Origin: Pseudomonas vlassakiae
GTDB taxonomy: Bacteria > Pseudomonadota > Gammaproteobacteria > Pseudomonadales > Pseudomonadaceae
DNA: 64,000 bases
Reading direction: 5' to 3'
Assembly: GCF_014269035.2 (NCBI RefSeq)
Contig: NZ_JABWRP020000009.1
Location: 160,432-224,431, forward strand
The position numbers and the translations under genes were made by a program. This document shows, in pieces, positions 32,869 to 42,379 of this stretch (positions are counted from its first letter, which is position 1; every line of letters starts with the position of its first letter). The notes under the pieces were generated by a model that searched no databases, had not been told where the DNA came from, and was given only the letters and a program-made list of their open reading frames with translations.

Positions 32869-35220
32869 ATGAGGATGATCCACGGCACTTCGCATTTTCG
32901 ACCTTATACCTCGGCGTCCGGTGGCTGGGGGTCTGCCCATTCGGTGCTGAACATCCTCTGGCGCGAGCAGACCTTGATCAACGGCACGCGCGCATTGACC
33001 AAACAGAACAAGCCCAAAGGTTTCGCCTGTGTCAGTTGTGCATGGGCCAAGCCTGGCGACCCTCACGCTTTGGAATTTTGCGAAAACGGCGCCAAGGCGA
33101 CGGCCTGGGAATTGACCGCGTTGCGCAGCTCACCCGAGTTCTTCACGGCGCATTCGCTCAGCGAATTGCGTGGCTGGACGGATTACCAGCTGGAGCAGCA
33201 CGGCCGTCTTACCCATCCACTGCGGTACGACAAGCAGACCGATCGGTATGTGGTGACGAGCTGGGAGGAGGCTACAGAGGCAATCGCCACGCAACTCCGT
33301 GCGCTGAGCCCCGACGAGGTGGTGTTCTATGCGTCAGGGCGCGCCTCGCTCGAGACGTCGTTCATCTACCAGCTGTTTGCCCGTGCCTATGGCACCAACA
33401 ACCTTCCCGACAGTTCCAACATGTGCCACGAAAGCACGTCGGTGGGCTTGCAGGAAAGCATTGGCGTGCCGGTGGGCACGGTCACCCTGGCCGATTTCGA
33501 ACACACCGATTGCATCTTTTTCTTCGGGCAAAACGTCGGCAGCAACAGCCCACGCATGCTTCATCCGCTTCAAGAGGTGCGCAAGCGCAACGTTCCGATC
33601 ATCACCTTCAACCCGATCCGGGAGCGGGGGCTGGAGCGCTTCGTCAATCCACAGTCCCCCACTGAAATGCTCGGTCCGAAATCCACGGCCATCAGTACCC
33701 AATATCACCAGGTCGCCATCGGCGGTGACACCGCTGCCGTCATGGGCATTGCCAAGGCCCTGCTCGAGATGGAGGACCGGTCGAAAATCAACGGCGAGCC
33801 GCCCGTGCTGGATCACGCTTTTCTTGCGCAACATACCGAGGGCCTGGTCGACTTCATGGAGCAGGTGCGGGGCTATGCATGGGCTGAGCTGGAGCACCGG
33901 TCCGGCCTGAGCCGCAGCGCGATGGAGGCCGCCGCCACGGTGTATGCGCGCAGCGAGAAGGTGATGATCGTCTATGGCATGGGCATGACCCAGCACCGGC
34001 ACGGCGTAGGTAACGTGCAGATGCTGGTCAACCTGCTGTTGTTGCGCGGCAATATCGGCAAGCCGGGAGCCGGTATCTGCCCGGTGAGGGGGCACTCCAA
34101 TGTGCAGGGCCAGCGCACCGTAGGGATCACCGAAGACCCTGCAAAGGTGCCCAAGGACAAGATCGAGGCACTGTTCGGCTTCAAGGTCCCTGAGCACAAG
34201 GGCCTGACCACGGTCGAGGCCTGCGAGGGCATCGATGGCCGCGTGAAGGGGTTCATCGGGCTTGGTGGCAACTTTCTGCGCGCGGTACCCGACACGCGAC
34301 GAATGGAGCCTGCGTGGGCGGGGCTTGGTCTGAGCGTGCAGATCGCCACCAAGCTCAATCGCACGCACCTGGTGCCCGGTGCACACACCTGGCTACTGCC
34401 CTGCCTGGGCAGGATCGAAATCGACCGCCAGCGGGGCATAGAGCAGACGTACACCACTGAAGACAGTACCGGTTGCATTCACGCCTGGCGTGGCACTGCA
34501 GAACCGGCAGGGGAGCAGTTGCGCTCGGAGCTTGCGATTGTCGCCGCCTTGGCCGACGCCACGCTGGGCAACGCCGTCGCCATACCCTGGCTGCACTGGA
34601 GCGAGGACTACGCACGCGTTCGCCAGGCCATCAGCGAAGTCTACCCCGACATCTTCCATGACTTTGAAACACGCATGTGGGAGCCCGGTGGGTTTCATCG
34701 GCCGTTGGGCGCTGCGCAGCGCCAATGGGCCACGCCGTCGGGCAAGGCCCAGTTCATTACGCCCGCATCGCTGGACGAGGATGATGATGTCCTGTCAGGC
34801 GAAGCGGGCCGAAATGTCCTGCAACTGATGACGCTGCGCAGCAATGACCAGTTCAACACAACGGTGTACGGCTACGATGATCGCTTCAGGGGCGTGAAGG
34901 GCACGCGCAAAGTGGTGTTCCTCAACCGCAACGATATCGTACGCCTGGGCTTCGTGCCGGGCGGCTGGGTGCGCTTGCGCACGGCCATTGAACCGGCTGT
35001 GCGGCGTGAGGCAGGCCCTTTTCAGATCATCGCCTACGACATCCCGGAGGGGTGCGCTGCGTCTTACTACCCGGAATCCAATGCGCTCGTCCCGCTATGG
35101 CACCACGCCAGACGCAGCAAAGTCCCGGCCGCGAAATCGGTGCCGGTGATCTTGATCGATGCGCAGCCAGATGCCGACGATCTCGAGCATGCCGTGCCCG
35201 CAACTGACCAGGTCGTGTAG
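32869..35220 (+). CDS. YdeP/FdhF-like molybdopterin oxidoreductase
   Basis: A 783-residue member of the formate-dehydrogenase-like family to which YdeP belongs (TIGR01701 type). N-terminal Fe-S cysteines C54, C57 and C71 (GFACVSCAWAKPG, FCENGAK). The molybdenum-site region SSNMCHESTSVGL has Cys, not selenocysteine. Then FFFGQNVGSNSPRML for the first MGD site, VRGHSNVQGQRTVG, and a C-terminal beta-barrel FNTTVYGYDDRF. No Tat signal, so cytoplasmic. The substrate is not known. It directly precedes the cio genes (25 nt), so they may be one transcript, which suggests it feeds electrons to the quinol pool (inference). Confidence 0.88.
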   Translation: MRMIHGTSHFRPYTSASGGWGSAHSVLNILWREQTLINGTRALTKQNKPKGFACVSCAWAKPGDPHALEFCENGAKATAWELTALRSSPEFFTAHSLSELRGWTDYQLEQHGRLTHPLRYDKQTDRYVVTSWEEATEAIATQLRALSPDEVVFYASGRASLETSFIYQLFARAYGTNNLPDSSNMCHESTSVGLQESIGVPVGTVTLADFEHTDCIFFFGQNVGSNSPRMLHPLQEVRKRNVPIITFNPIRERGLERFVNPQSPTEMLGPKSTAISTQYHQVAIGGDTAAVMGIAKALLEMEDRSKINGEPPVLDHAFLAQHTEGLVDFMEQVRGYAWAELEHRSGLSRSAMEAAATVYARSEKVMIVYGMGMTQHRHGVGNVQMLVNLLLLRGNIGKPGAGICPVRGHSNVQGQRTVGITEDPAKVPKDKIEALFGFKVPEHKGLTTVEACEGIDGRVKGFIGLGGNFLRAVPDTRRMEPAWAGLGLSVQIATKLNRTHLVPGAHTWLLPCLGRIEIDRQRGIEQTYTTEDSTGCIHAWRGTAEPAGEQLRSELAIVAALADATLGNAVAIPWLHWSEDYARVRQAISEVYPDIFHDFETRMWEPGGFHRPLGAAQRQWATPSGKAQFITPASLDEDDDVLSGEAGRNVLQLMTLRSNDQFNTTVYGYDDRFRGVKGTRKVVFLNRNDIVRLGFVPGGWVRLRTAIEPAVRREAGPFQIIAYDIPEGCAASYYPESNALVPLWHHARRSKVPAAKSVPVILIDAQPDADDLEHAVPATDQVV

Positions 35221-35245
35221 CGGGACTTCGAGCAGAGGGAGCCCT

Positions 35246-36622
35246 ATGGAGAGTGTTGAATGGGGGCTGATGGCGGCACGGGCCCAGTTCGCCGTAACCA
35301 TCAGCTTTCATATCGTGCTGGCGGCGTTCAGCATTGGTCTGGCGAATTTCCTGCTGGTGCTGGAGGCGCTGTGGCTGTGGCGCCGGGAGCAGGTCTATCG
35401 GGATATCTACCGGTACTGGCTGAAGCTGTTCGCGCTCAACGTCGCGATCGGTACTGCGTCAGGCCTCATCCTCGAATACCAGTTGGGTCTCAACTGGTCA
35501 CGGCTGTCCACCCAGGCAGGGGAAATCCTCGGGCCGCTGATGTTCTACGAGGTGATGGCGGCGTTTTTCCTCGAGGCAGGTTTCCTCGGGATCATGCTGT
35601 TCGGCATGAAAAAGGTGGGGCCCAAGCTGCATTTCTTCGCCACCTGCGCGGTGGCTGTCGGCGCCATCATCAGTGCCTTCTGGATCCTCTCGGCAAACGC
35701 CTGGATGCACACGCCGCGCGGTTTCGGCATTGGCCCGGATGGACGGTTTATCGCGCAGGACTGGTGGGCGATCATCTTCAACCCGTCTTTCCCTTATCGC
35801 TTCGCCCATATGCTGCTGGCCACCTTCCTGGCCACCGCCTTGCTCATTGCTGGCGCGAGTGCATGGCAGTTGTTGCGCGAATCCTCCAACCGCCATGCCA
35901 GAGTACAGTTCAGCATGGCAATGTGGACCCTTGCCGTGCTCGCGCCTGTCCAGCTGGTTGCAGGCGATCTGCATGGCGAGAACACGCTGAGGTATCAGCC
36001 ACAGAAGGTGGCTGCAATGGAGGGCGCATGGGTGCGCCCTGCACCCGGCGCAGGTGAGCCGTTGCGGTTGTTTGCATTGCCCGACATGGCCGAGCGGCGA
36101 AATCATTTCGAGTTGGCGATTCCACGGGTAGCTTCGTTGTATCTGCGCCATGACCTGAGCAGTTCGATCACACCGCTCACGGAATTCGCGCCCCAGGACA
36201 TCCCGCCTGTCGCGATGGTGTTCTGGGCCTTCCGCCTGATGGTGGGCTTGGGGCTGCTGATGATCGTCCTGGGCATCACCAGCCTGGTATTGCGCCACCG
36301 ACAGCGCTTGTACACGGCGCGCTGGATGCTCCGTTGCTGCGTGCTGATGGCCCCGGCCGGTTTCATCGCCATGATCAGTGGCTGGGTGGTCACCGAAGTG
36401 GGCCGTCAACCCTTTACGGTCTACAACGTGCTGCGAACGGCTGACAGTGTATCGCCGGTCTCCAGGGACCAGGCCGTCGCCGCTACCGGCGTGATTCTGG
36501 TTTTCTACCTGGTGGTGTTCGGCATCGGCTTGTGGGTATTGCTGCGCATGCTGCGTCATCCTGCCAAGGCAGAGGAGCCAGAACCGCAGCCGACCCTTGC
36601 GGATGAAATCGGCAGGCCATGA
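35246..36622 (+). CDS. cioA: Cyanide-insensitive bd-type quinol oxidase subunit I
   Basis: A 458-residue multi-helix haem subunit of the CydA/CioA family, with the short Q-loop of the cyanide-insensitive type. Start at the ATG at 35246, with GAGGGAG upstream; the longer frame overlaps the preceding gene. First haem-ligand region ARAQFAVTISFHIVLAAFSIG. GREP-like quinol signature GWVVTEVGRQPFTVYNVLRT near residue 392. ASAWILSANAWMHTPRGFG-type segment is present as FWILSANAWMHTPRG. Oxidises quinol and reduces O2 to water. Operon with cioB. Confidence 0.93.
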   Translation: MESVEWGLMAARAQFAVTISFHIVLAAFSIGLANFLLVLEALWLWRREQVYRDIYRYWLKLFALNVAIGTASGLILEYQLGLNWSRLSTQAGEILGPLMFYEVMAAFFLEAGFLGIMLFGMKKVGPKLHFFATCAVAVGAIISAFWILSANAWMHTPRGFGIGPDGRFIAQDWWAIIFNPSFPYRFAHMLLATFLATALLIAGASAWQLLRESSNRHARVQFSMAMWTLAVLAPVQLVAGDLHGENTLRYQPQKVAAMEGAWVRPAPGAGEPLRLFALPDMAERRNHFELAIPRVASLYLRHDLSSSITPLTEFAPQDIPPVAMVFWAFRLMVGLGLLMIVLGITSLVLRHRQRLYTARWMLRCCVLMAPAGFIAMISGWVVTEVGRQPFTVYNVLRTADSVSPVSRDQAVAATGVILVFYLVVFGIGLWVLLRMLRHPAKAEEPEPQPTLADEIGRP

Positions 36623-36631
36623 GGTGCGCCT

Positions 36632-37642
36632 ATGCTCGAAGGTGACGTGATCGTTTTGCTTTCAGCTGCCGCTCTCGCGTTCTCGGTGCTCAGCTACGTG
36701 CTGCTCGACGGTACGGATCTGGGCGTCGGTATTCTCTTGGGGCTGACCCGCAGCGCCGGGCGACGGCGCGCCATGGCGGTGTCGATCCTGCCCATCTGGG
36801 ATGCCAACGAAACCTGGCTGGTGCTGGGGGGCGGAGGGCTGCTGGCGCTGTTTCCGCTGGCGTATGCGGTGCTGCTACCGGCGTTGTACCTGCCCTTCAT
36901 TGCCATGTTCCTGGCGCTGATCATGCGTGCCATGGCATTGGAATTTCGCGATTACACGCAAAGCCCGACCCTCAAGCGCGGCATCGACGCGCTGCACACA
37001 TGCGGGTCGTTGGTCGCCGGTGGATGCCAGGGCGCGGTGCTGGGCACGCTGGTGCAAGGCATTTCCAGCCAGAACGGGCAATTCAGCGGAACCGGCTGGG
37101 AATGGCTCAGCCCTTTCGCACTCTACTGCGCGGGCGTGCTGGTGGTGGGCTATGCGTGGCTCGGGGCCTGTTGGCTGTATTGGCGAAGCGAAGGTGACCT
37201 GCAGCGAACAGCGCGCAGGCAAGCGCAATGTCTTGCTGCAGCCACCCTGGTGCTGCTGATGGTGCTGCTCCTCTGGACCTCTGGCCTGAACCCCGGTTAT
37301 GCGCAGCGACTTTCCAGCCCGGTCGTTCTGGGGGCAATGGGCGGAACAGGTCTGTTTGCCTTCATCGCTTTTGCGCTCAGCTTTCGAAGTCGCTACGACG
37401 TAGTACCGCTGATCTGCGCGCTGAGTGTGTTCGTCCTGGCGTTCACGCTGATGGTCATTACCCTCTTTCCGCTGATCGTCCCGCCCAGCCTCACGCTGTT
37501 CAGCGCCGCGTCGGGCAGGACAAGCCAAACGTTCATGCTGGCTGGTTTTGTCCTGCTGATGCCAGTGACCTTTTTCTACAACACCTTTGGTTTCCGAGTG
37601 TTTAGCGGGAAAGTCCATGTGTGGGGGCGAGGCACACCCTGA
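36632..37642 (+). CDS. cioB: Cyanide-insensitive bd-type quinol oxidase subunit II
   Basis: A 336-residue integral membrane subunit of the CydB/CioB family, with about 8 membrane helices. YVLLDGTDLGVGILLGLTR and SILPIWDANETWLVLGGGGLLALFPLAY are family hallmarks. It starts 9 nt after cioA. Forms the heterodimeric oxidase with CioA in the inner membrane. The end of the protein (YNTFGFRVFSGKVH) is a little divergent but of normal length. Confidence 0.93.
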   Translation: MLEGDVIVLLSAAALAFSVLSYVLLDGTDLGVGILLGLTRSAGRRRAMAVSILPIWDANETWLVLGGGGLLALFPLAYAVLLPALYLPFIAMFLALIMRAMALEFRDYTQSPTLKRGIDALHTCGSLVAGGCQGAVLGTLVQGISSQNGQFSGTGWEWLSPFALYCAGVLVVGYAWLGACWLYWRSEGDLQRTARRQAQCLAAATLVLLMVLLLWTSGLNPGYAQRLSSPVVLGAMGGTGLFAFIAFALSFRSRYDVVPLICALSVFVLAFTLMVITLFPLIVPPSLTLFSAASGRTSQTFMLAGFVLLMPVTFFYNTFGFRVFSGKVHVWGRGTP

Positions 37643-37888
37643 GCAATCATTTCATGGCTGGGCTATCACCAGTCCACTGGCTGCCGGTGAGCCGAACAGC
37701 GATCTTTTGGGGAGCGGGCGCCCGCGAAGAGTTCAACGCGGCGCCTTGACCTTCCAGTACTACTGCACAAACCCTGATAACCTCCAGGCTATCGACGTGT
37801 CGATGGTCCGCCAGTGGTGGGCTTACATCGCATGACAAGGTACTTGCAGCTGCCGATCCTGAGCAGAAGCCGATGACAGGGGTAATGA

Positions 37889-38383
37889 ATGCTTTTCGTA
37901 GTGCTGCTTGGCGGTAAACACCCTCGGGCAAAAATCGAGGTGCACGACGTCGTTTTCGTGGTGGCCGATACGCTGGAACAAGCCTACCCGCAACTGCGTG
38001 ACAGCTGGTTCGGCAGCCTCAAAGGCATGCATATCGACGCCTGGATGGCTGTCGATGGTGTCGAGGGCTGGCGGGTGGAATTGAGCAGCTTGGCGCCATT
38101 GCCCGATGCACCTCGCCTGTACTTCATCAACCTGGGTGGCTACGAGTCACAGACGTTCGGCGAAGCGCATCATTATCTGTTGGTCGTGGCCAGGAGCAAG
38201 AGCGAGGCCAAGGCAAAAGGCAAGCGGCAGATCCTGTCACATTGGGCGCAGGCCCATACCGATGCGGTGCTGGACGTTGACGACTGCTTGCCCATTGATG
38301 AAGTGGGCGGCCGCTATGTGCACCTGGTTGAAGGGCCGCATACCGGGATCGTGCAGCGCAACGACTACATCGTACTGGCCTAG
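37889..38383 (+). CDS. DUF1543 domain-containing protein
   Basis: A 164-residue protein with the DUF1543 pattern LFVVLLGGKHPRAKIEVHDVVFVVADTL near the start, then YFINLGGYESQTFGEAHHYLLVVA, and a second part with DDCLPIDEVGGRYVHL. Soluble, function unknown. The ATG at 37889 has a weak GGGG ribosome site. The 246 nt before it (37643-37888) hold no gene that I can support, only a REP-like fragment near 37710-37728. Confidence 0.85.
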   Translation: MLFVVLLGGKHPRAKIEVHDVVFVVADTLEQAYPQLRDSWFGSLKGMHIDAWMAVDGVEGWRVELSSLAPLPDAPRLYFINLGGYESQTFGEAHHYLLVVARSKSEAKAKGKRQILSHWAQAHTDAVLDVDDCLPIDEVGGRYVHLVEGPHTGIVQRNDYIVLA

Positions 38384-38444
38384 CCTTGGCCCCTGGCGAG
38401 CGGCGCAAGCCTGCGAGGGGCTGGCCGCTCGAACCCGGTGCGGG

Positions 38445-39050
38445 TCAGATCAAGCCTTCGGCTTTCAGGGTTTTCTGCACGGCCGGGCGGTTGGCGACGC
38501 GCTTCTGGAACTGCACCACCGTTGGCCAGGGCGAGAGGTCGATTTTCAGCATCGGCGCCCAGTTGACGATGGTGAACAGGTAGGCATCGGCCACGCTGAA
38601 TGCGTTACCGGTCAGGTAATCCTTGCCCTGCAAGGCCTTGTCGACGAACCCCAGGCGTTTGCCGAAGGTTTCGATGGTCTTGCTCTTGGCCTCCGGGCTG
38701 ATGCTCGGGTTGAACAAGGCGGCGAGGGTCTTGTGCAGCTCGGTACCGATGAAGTTCAGCCATTCCTGCACCCGCGCGCGCTCCAGCGTGCCAGCAGGCG
38801 GTAGCAGGTTGGCCTGGGGCTTGTGCTCGGCAAGGTACTGGATGATCGCCGGGCCCTCGGTGAGGACCTCGCCGTTATCCAGCTGCAGGGCCGGCACATA
38901 GCCTTTGCCATTGAGCGTGTAGAAATCCGCACCGCTGGCCGTGGTATGGGTCTTGAGGTCGACCTTTTCGACGGTGTAGGGCAGGTCCAGTTCGTTGAGG
39001 ACGATATGCGGCGAGAGTGAACAGGCACCCGGCGAGTAAAAGAGCTTCAT
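38445..39050 (-). CDS. Glutathione S-transferase, bacterial beta class
   Basis: A 201-residue GST of the GstA/beta type. N-terminal thioredoxin-fold domain with C10 and S11 in YSPGACSLSPHI, VPALQ as the cis-Pro loop, and EGPAIIQYLAEH binding glutathione. The all-helical C-terminal domain has FSVADAYLFTIVNWA. Length and motifs are standard. Detoxification or redox role in the cytoplasm. Monocistronic, convergent with the DUF1543 gene. Confidence 0.93.
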   Translation of the reverse strand: MKLFYSPGACSLSPHIVLNELDLPYTVEKVDLKTHTTASGADFYTLNGKGYVPALQLDNGEVLTEGPAIIQYLAEHKPQANLLPPAGTLERARVQEWLNFIGTELHKTLAALFNPSISPEAKSKTIETFGKRLGFVDKALQGKDYLTGNAFSVADAYLFTIVNWAPMLKIDLSPWPTVVQFQKRVANRPAVQKTLKAEGLI

Positions 39051-39171
39051 GGTCTTCTCCCATTGAGTGGGCCAGCCGGGATACGGCTGGCGTGGTGAGG
39101 CGCTGTGCAGCGCTCAGGTTATGACAGCAAAGCAGGCTCTCAGGCAAACCGCTGACCAGCGGCCAGCACAA

Positions 39172-40476
39172 TCACTGCTCATCGATGATTTCCCGGGCCA
39201 GGGTCAGGCGGCGCGTGTGGAAGTCGTACTCATACAGCTCGGCATAGCGCCCCCACTCGATGGCCACCTTGAGCACACGCTCGGCTTCCTCGGCGTCCAT
39301 GTACTCCGTCAGGCGGTCGAGCACGGTTTTTTCCTGCAGACCGGCAGGCTCCAGGTGCAGGCTGTCGAGGATGTAGCCGATCAGCGACACGCGGCCCTTG
39401 CACTGGCGTGCGAACAGGTCCTGGCGCCGCGCCTGGCGGGCGGTCACGTAATTGCGGCCGTGGCGTGTGAGGCGGATGTCGCCCTCGACCACCTGGGCGA
39501 AGCCGAGCAGGCCGAGTGCCTCGTAGATCGGGAACAGGACCTCGTCGGGCAGCTCGGTTTCCTCGGCCAGGTGCGGCAGGTCGGCCTCGCCGTTGAACGG
39601 TTCGCCGGCGATCAGTTCGAGCACGCTCTCCATCCGCGCGATATCCGCGTCGGGCAGCCGGTAGCCGAGCTCCACGGCCGGTGGCGCGCCGGCGGCAGCG
39701 ATGGCCTCGGGGCGCTGGGTCATCAGCGCATAGACCTCGTCGATCAGCGCGCGGACCTCTTCCGAGTCAGCGTTGCGCGGGCGCGGCAGGTCGATGTGCA
39801 GTTCTGAACGCACCCGGCCCGGGTCGCTGGAGAGGATCAGGATGCGGTCGGCCATCATCACCGTTTCCTCGATATTGTGCGACACCACCAGAATGCTGCG
39901 GGTGGTGATGCGGTGTTCTTCCCAGAGTTCGAGCATGTCGTCGCGCAGGGTTTCGCCGGTGAGCACGTCGAGGGCCGAGAAGGCCTCGTCCATCAGCAGC
40001 ACTTCGGGGTTCATCACCAGGGCACGGGCGATGCCCACGCGCTGGCGCATGCCGCCGGACAGTTCGCGTGGCAGGGCGCCGCCGAAGCCGGACAGGCCGA
40101 TCAGTTCAAGCGCGGCGTCGGCCAGGCGCTCGCGTTCGGCCGGGCTCACACCCTGGGCCTCCAGGCCGAGTTCGACGTTCTGCTGCACGGTCAGCCAGGG
40201 GAACAGCGCGAAGGTCTGGAAGACCATGGCCACACCGCCCACCGGGCCGTGGATCGGCTGGCCGCGGTAGGTGACGGTGCCGCGGTCGGCGCCGATCAGG
40301 CCGGCGATGATCCGCAGCAGGGTCGACTTGCCCGACCCGGAGCGGCCGAGCAGGGCGACGATCTCACGCTCGCGCAGCTGCAAGTCGACGCCTTCGAGGA
40401 TGGTTCGCGGCGTGCCGTCGGTGGCGCGAAAGGCCTTGCTCACGCCCTTGAGCTGGATCAGCGGTGGTTGTTTCAT
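39172..40476 (-). CDS. ABC ATPase with C-terminal AAA-associated domain (nitrate/sulfonate type)
   Basis: A 434-residue ABC protein. Walker A GRSGSGKST (about 44-52), the Q-loop VFQTFALFPWLTV, signature LSGGMRQRVGIARAL, Walker B VLLMDEAFSALD and the H-loop VVSHN. The last 150 residues are the 'AAA-associated' domain (LPDEVLFPIYEALGLLGFA, RVLKVAIEWGRYAELYEYD), found in ATPases paired with fused permeases of the NitT/TauT class. Downstream of the permease gene by 9 nt. No substrate-binding protein gene is adjacent, so the substrate remains open. Confidence 0.9.
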   Translation of the reverse strand: MKQPPLIQLKGVSKAFRATDGTPRTILEGVDLQLREREIVALLGRSGSGKSTLLRIIAGLIGADRGTVTYRGQPIHGPVGGVAMVFQTFALFPWLTVQQNVELGLEAQGVSPAERERLADAALELIGLSGFGGALPRELSGGMRQRVGIARALVMNPEVLLMDEAFSALDVLTGETLRDDMLELWEEHRITTRSILVVSHNIEETVMMADRILILSSDPGRVRSELHIDLPRPRNADSEEVRALIDEVYALMTQRPEAIAAAGAPPAVELGYRLPDADIARMESVLELIAGEPFNGEADLPHLAEETELPDEVLFPIYEALGLLGFAQVVEGDIRLTRHGRNYVTARQARRQDLFARQCKGRVSLIGYILDSLHLEPAGLQEKTVLDRLTEYMDAEEAERVLKVAIEWGRYAELYEYDFHTRRLTLAREIIDEQ

Positions 40477-40485
40477 GGCAGGTCC

Positions 40486-42207
40486 TCAACGACGGCTTTC
40501 GGCGCGCAGGTACAGGCGGCGCCAGAAGAAGCGGTTCAGCAGCATCACGTAGATGCACATCACGCCGATGCCCAGGGCAATGCGGTGGAAGTCGCCGGCG
40601 TCGGTCATCTGCTTGATGTAGCTGCCCAAGCCGTCGGCCACCAGCGAAGTGTCGCCCCAGCTGACGTATTCGGCGACGATACTGGCGTTCCACGAACCGC
40701 CACTGGCCGTGATGGCGCCGGTGACGAAGCTGGGAAACACCGCTGGCAGGTACACGCGCTTCCATTTCAGCCAGCCGCGCAGGCCGAGGTTGTCGGCGGC
40801 CAGGCGCAGTTCATAGGGAATGGCCGCAGCCCCCGCCACCACGTTGAACAGGATGTACCACTGGGTGCCGAACACCATCAGTGGGCTCAGCCAGAGGTTC
40901 GGGTTGAGCTGGAAATGCACCAGCAGCAGGACGACCAGCGGGAACAGCAGGTTGACCGGGAAGGCGGCGAGGAACTGCGCCAGCGCCTGCACCTTCTGCG
41001 AGTAGCGCGGGCGCAGGCCGATCCAGATCGACAGCGGCACCCACACCAGCGAGGCCAGGCCAATCAGCAGCATCACCCGGCACAGTGTGATCAGGCCCAG
41101 GCCGAGCACGTGCAGGGCTTCGCCCCAGCCGACGTCCTGGTGCACGAACAGCCCCAGGCGCAAGAAGGCAAAGGCGCAGGCCAGCACCAGGAGGATGTCC
41201 CAGGCGCGCGGCCACCAGGCCGGCAGGCGCAGCCACGGGCGTCGCGCCACGGTGCCGTCGTGGCGCTGGGCGAACCAGCCCATGGCGTTCTGCAAGCCCT
41301 TGGCCAGCTGCGCACTGCAGGCGCTCAGCCAGCGGCTGCGGCGCCCCCAGTCAAGCAACCAGGCGCGTTGCGCGGTGTCGCCTTGGGTGTCTTCGAAGCG
41401 GAAGCGGTCAGCCCAGGCCAGCAGCGGGCGGAAGAACAGCTGGTCGTAGAGCAGGATGCCGGTGAGCATCGCGCCGATGGCCCAGGCGATGGCGCCGAGG
41501 TTGCGTTGGTCGATGGCCACGGCGATGTAGGAGCCGATGCCGGGCAACTTGATGTCCTGCCCAGCCACCGAGATGGCCTCGGCGGCGACCAGGAAGAACC
41601 AGCCACCCGACATCGACATCATCATGTTCCACAGCAGGCCAGGCATCGCGAACGGCAGCTCCAGGCGCCAGAAGCGCTGCCAGGCCGAGAGACGGAAGAT
41701 CCGCGCAGCCTCGTTCAGCTCCGGCGGCACGGTGCGGAACGACTGGTACAGGCTCAGCGCCATGTTCCACGCCTGGGAGGTGAAGATGGCGAAGATCGCC
41801 GCGCATTCCACCCCCAGCAGGTTGCCCGGGAACAGCGCGATGAACGGCGCGATGGCGATGGCCTGGAAACCCAGGATGGGTACCGACTGGAGCACGTCCA
41901 GTAACGGGATCATGGCCTTTTCGGCGGCGCGATACTTGGCCGCCAGCGCAGCGAAGACGAAGGCGAACAGCAGCGAGAAGCCCAGTGCGATGAACATCCG
42001 CAGGATGGTGCGCATCAGGTAGTAGGGCAGGTTGACCGGGTCGAGGGCAATCGGCAGCGCCTCGCCGACCACGAACGGCCGGCTCATCTGCATGGCGCCA
42101 TAGGCGGCCAGCACCAGGACCACCAGCACCAATGGCAGAAGGATCCAGTCCCAGCGATTGGGCGCTACCTCACGCAGGCCTGGCGAGGGGTTGAACAGGC
42201 GGGCCAT
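40486..42207 (-). CDS. Fused double-domain ABC permease
   Basis: A 573-residue membrane protein made of two BPD_transp_1 permease domains in one chain. The first EAA-like loop is LNEAARIFRLSAWQRFWRLELPFAMPG, the second is LRLAADNLGLRGWLKWKRVYLPAVFPS. The linker of about 60 residues (DRFRFEDTQGDTAQ onwards) is cytoplasmic. Start set at the ATG at 42207. It works with the ATPase encoded 9 nt downstream. The fused-permease/AAA-associated pair usually lacks a dedicated binding protein nearby, as here. Confidence 0.88.
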   Translation of the reverse strand: MARLFNPSPGLREVAPNRWDWILLPLVLVVLVLAAYGAMQMSRPFVVGEALPIALDPVNLPYYLMRTILRMFIALGFSLLFAFVFAALAAKYRAAEKAMIPLLDVLQSVPILGFQAIAIAPFIALFPGNLLGVECAAIFAIFTSQAWNMALSLYQSFRTVPPELNEAARIFRLSAWQRFWRLELPFAMPGLLWNMMMSMSGGWFFLVAAEAISVAGQDIKLPGIGSYIAVAIDQRNLGAIAWAIGAMLTGILLYDQLFFRPLLAWADRFRFEDTQGDTAQRAWLLDWGRRSRWLSACSAQLAKGLQNAMGWFAQRHDGTVARRPWLRLPAWWPRAWDILLVLACAFAFLRLGLFVHQDVGWGEALHVLGLGLITLCRVMLLIGLASLVWVPLSIWIGLRPRYSQKVQALAQFLAAFPVNLLFPLVVLLLVHFQLNPNLWLSPLMVFGTQWYILFNVVAGAAAIPYELRLAADNLGLRGWLKWKRVYLPAVFPSFVTGAITASGGSWNASIVAEYVSWGDTSLVADGLGSYIKQMTDAGDFHRIALGIGVMCIYVMLLNRFFWRRLYLRAESRR

Positions 42208-42379
42208 GAACAGGTCTCGATCGGGATGTGAATGAGTGCAGTGCCAACACCTGAGCCAGTATGGTTGAGGTGGATGACAGGTCAATGTGGCTATAACTGA
42301 CGGCCAGATGGTAGTCACCATGCTGTTCGGATAAGGTTCAGCTGTCCGAAATGGAATGTCACGTGAAGGCACTGGGGTC

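Noticed and set aside
39877..41904. Plus-strand frame of 675 codons opposite the ABC genes
   Set aside because: Gln/His/Ala-rich antisense translation; the ABC ATPase and permease genes occupy the same DNA with full motifs.
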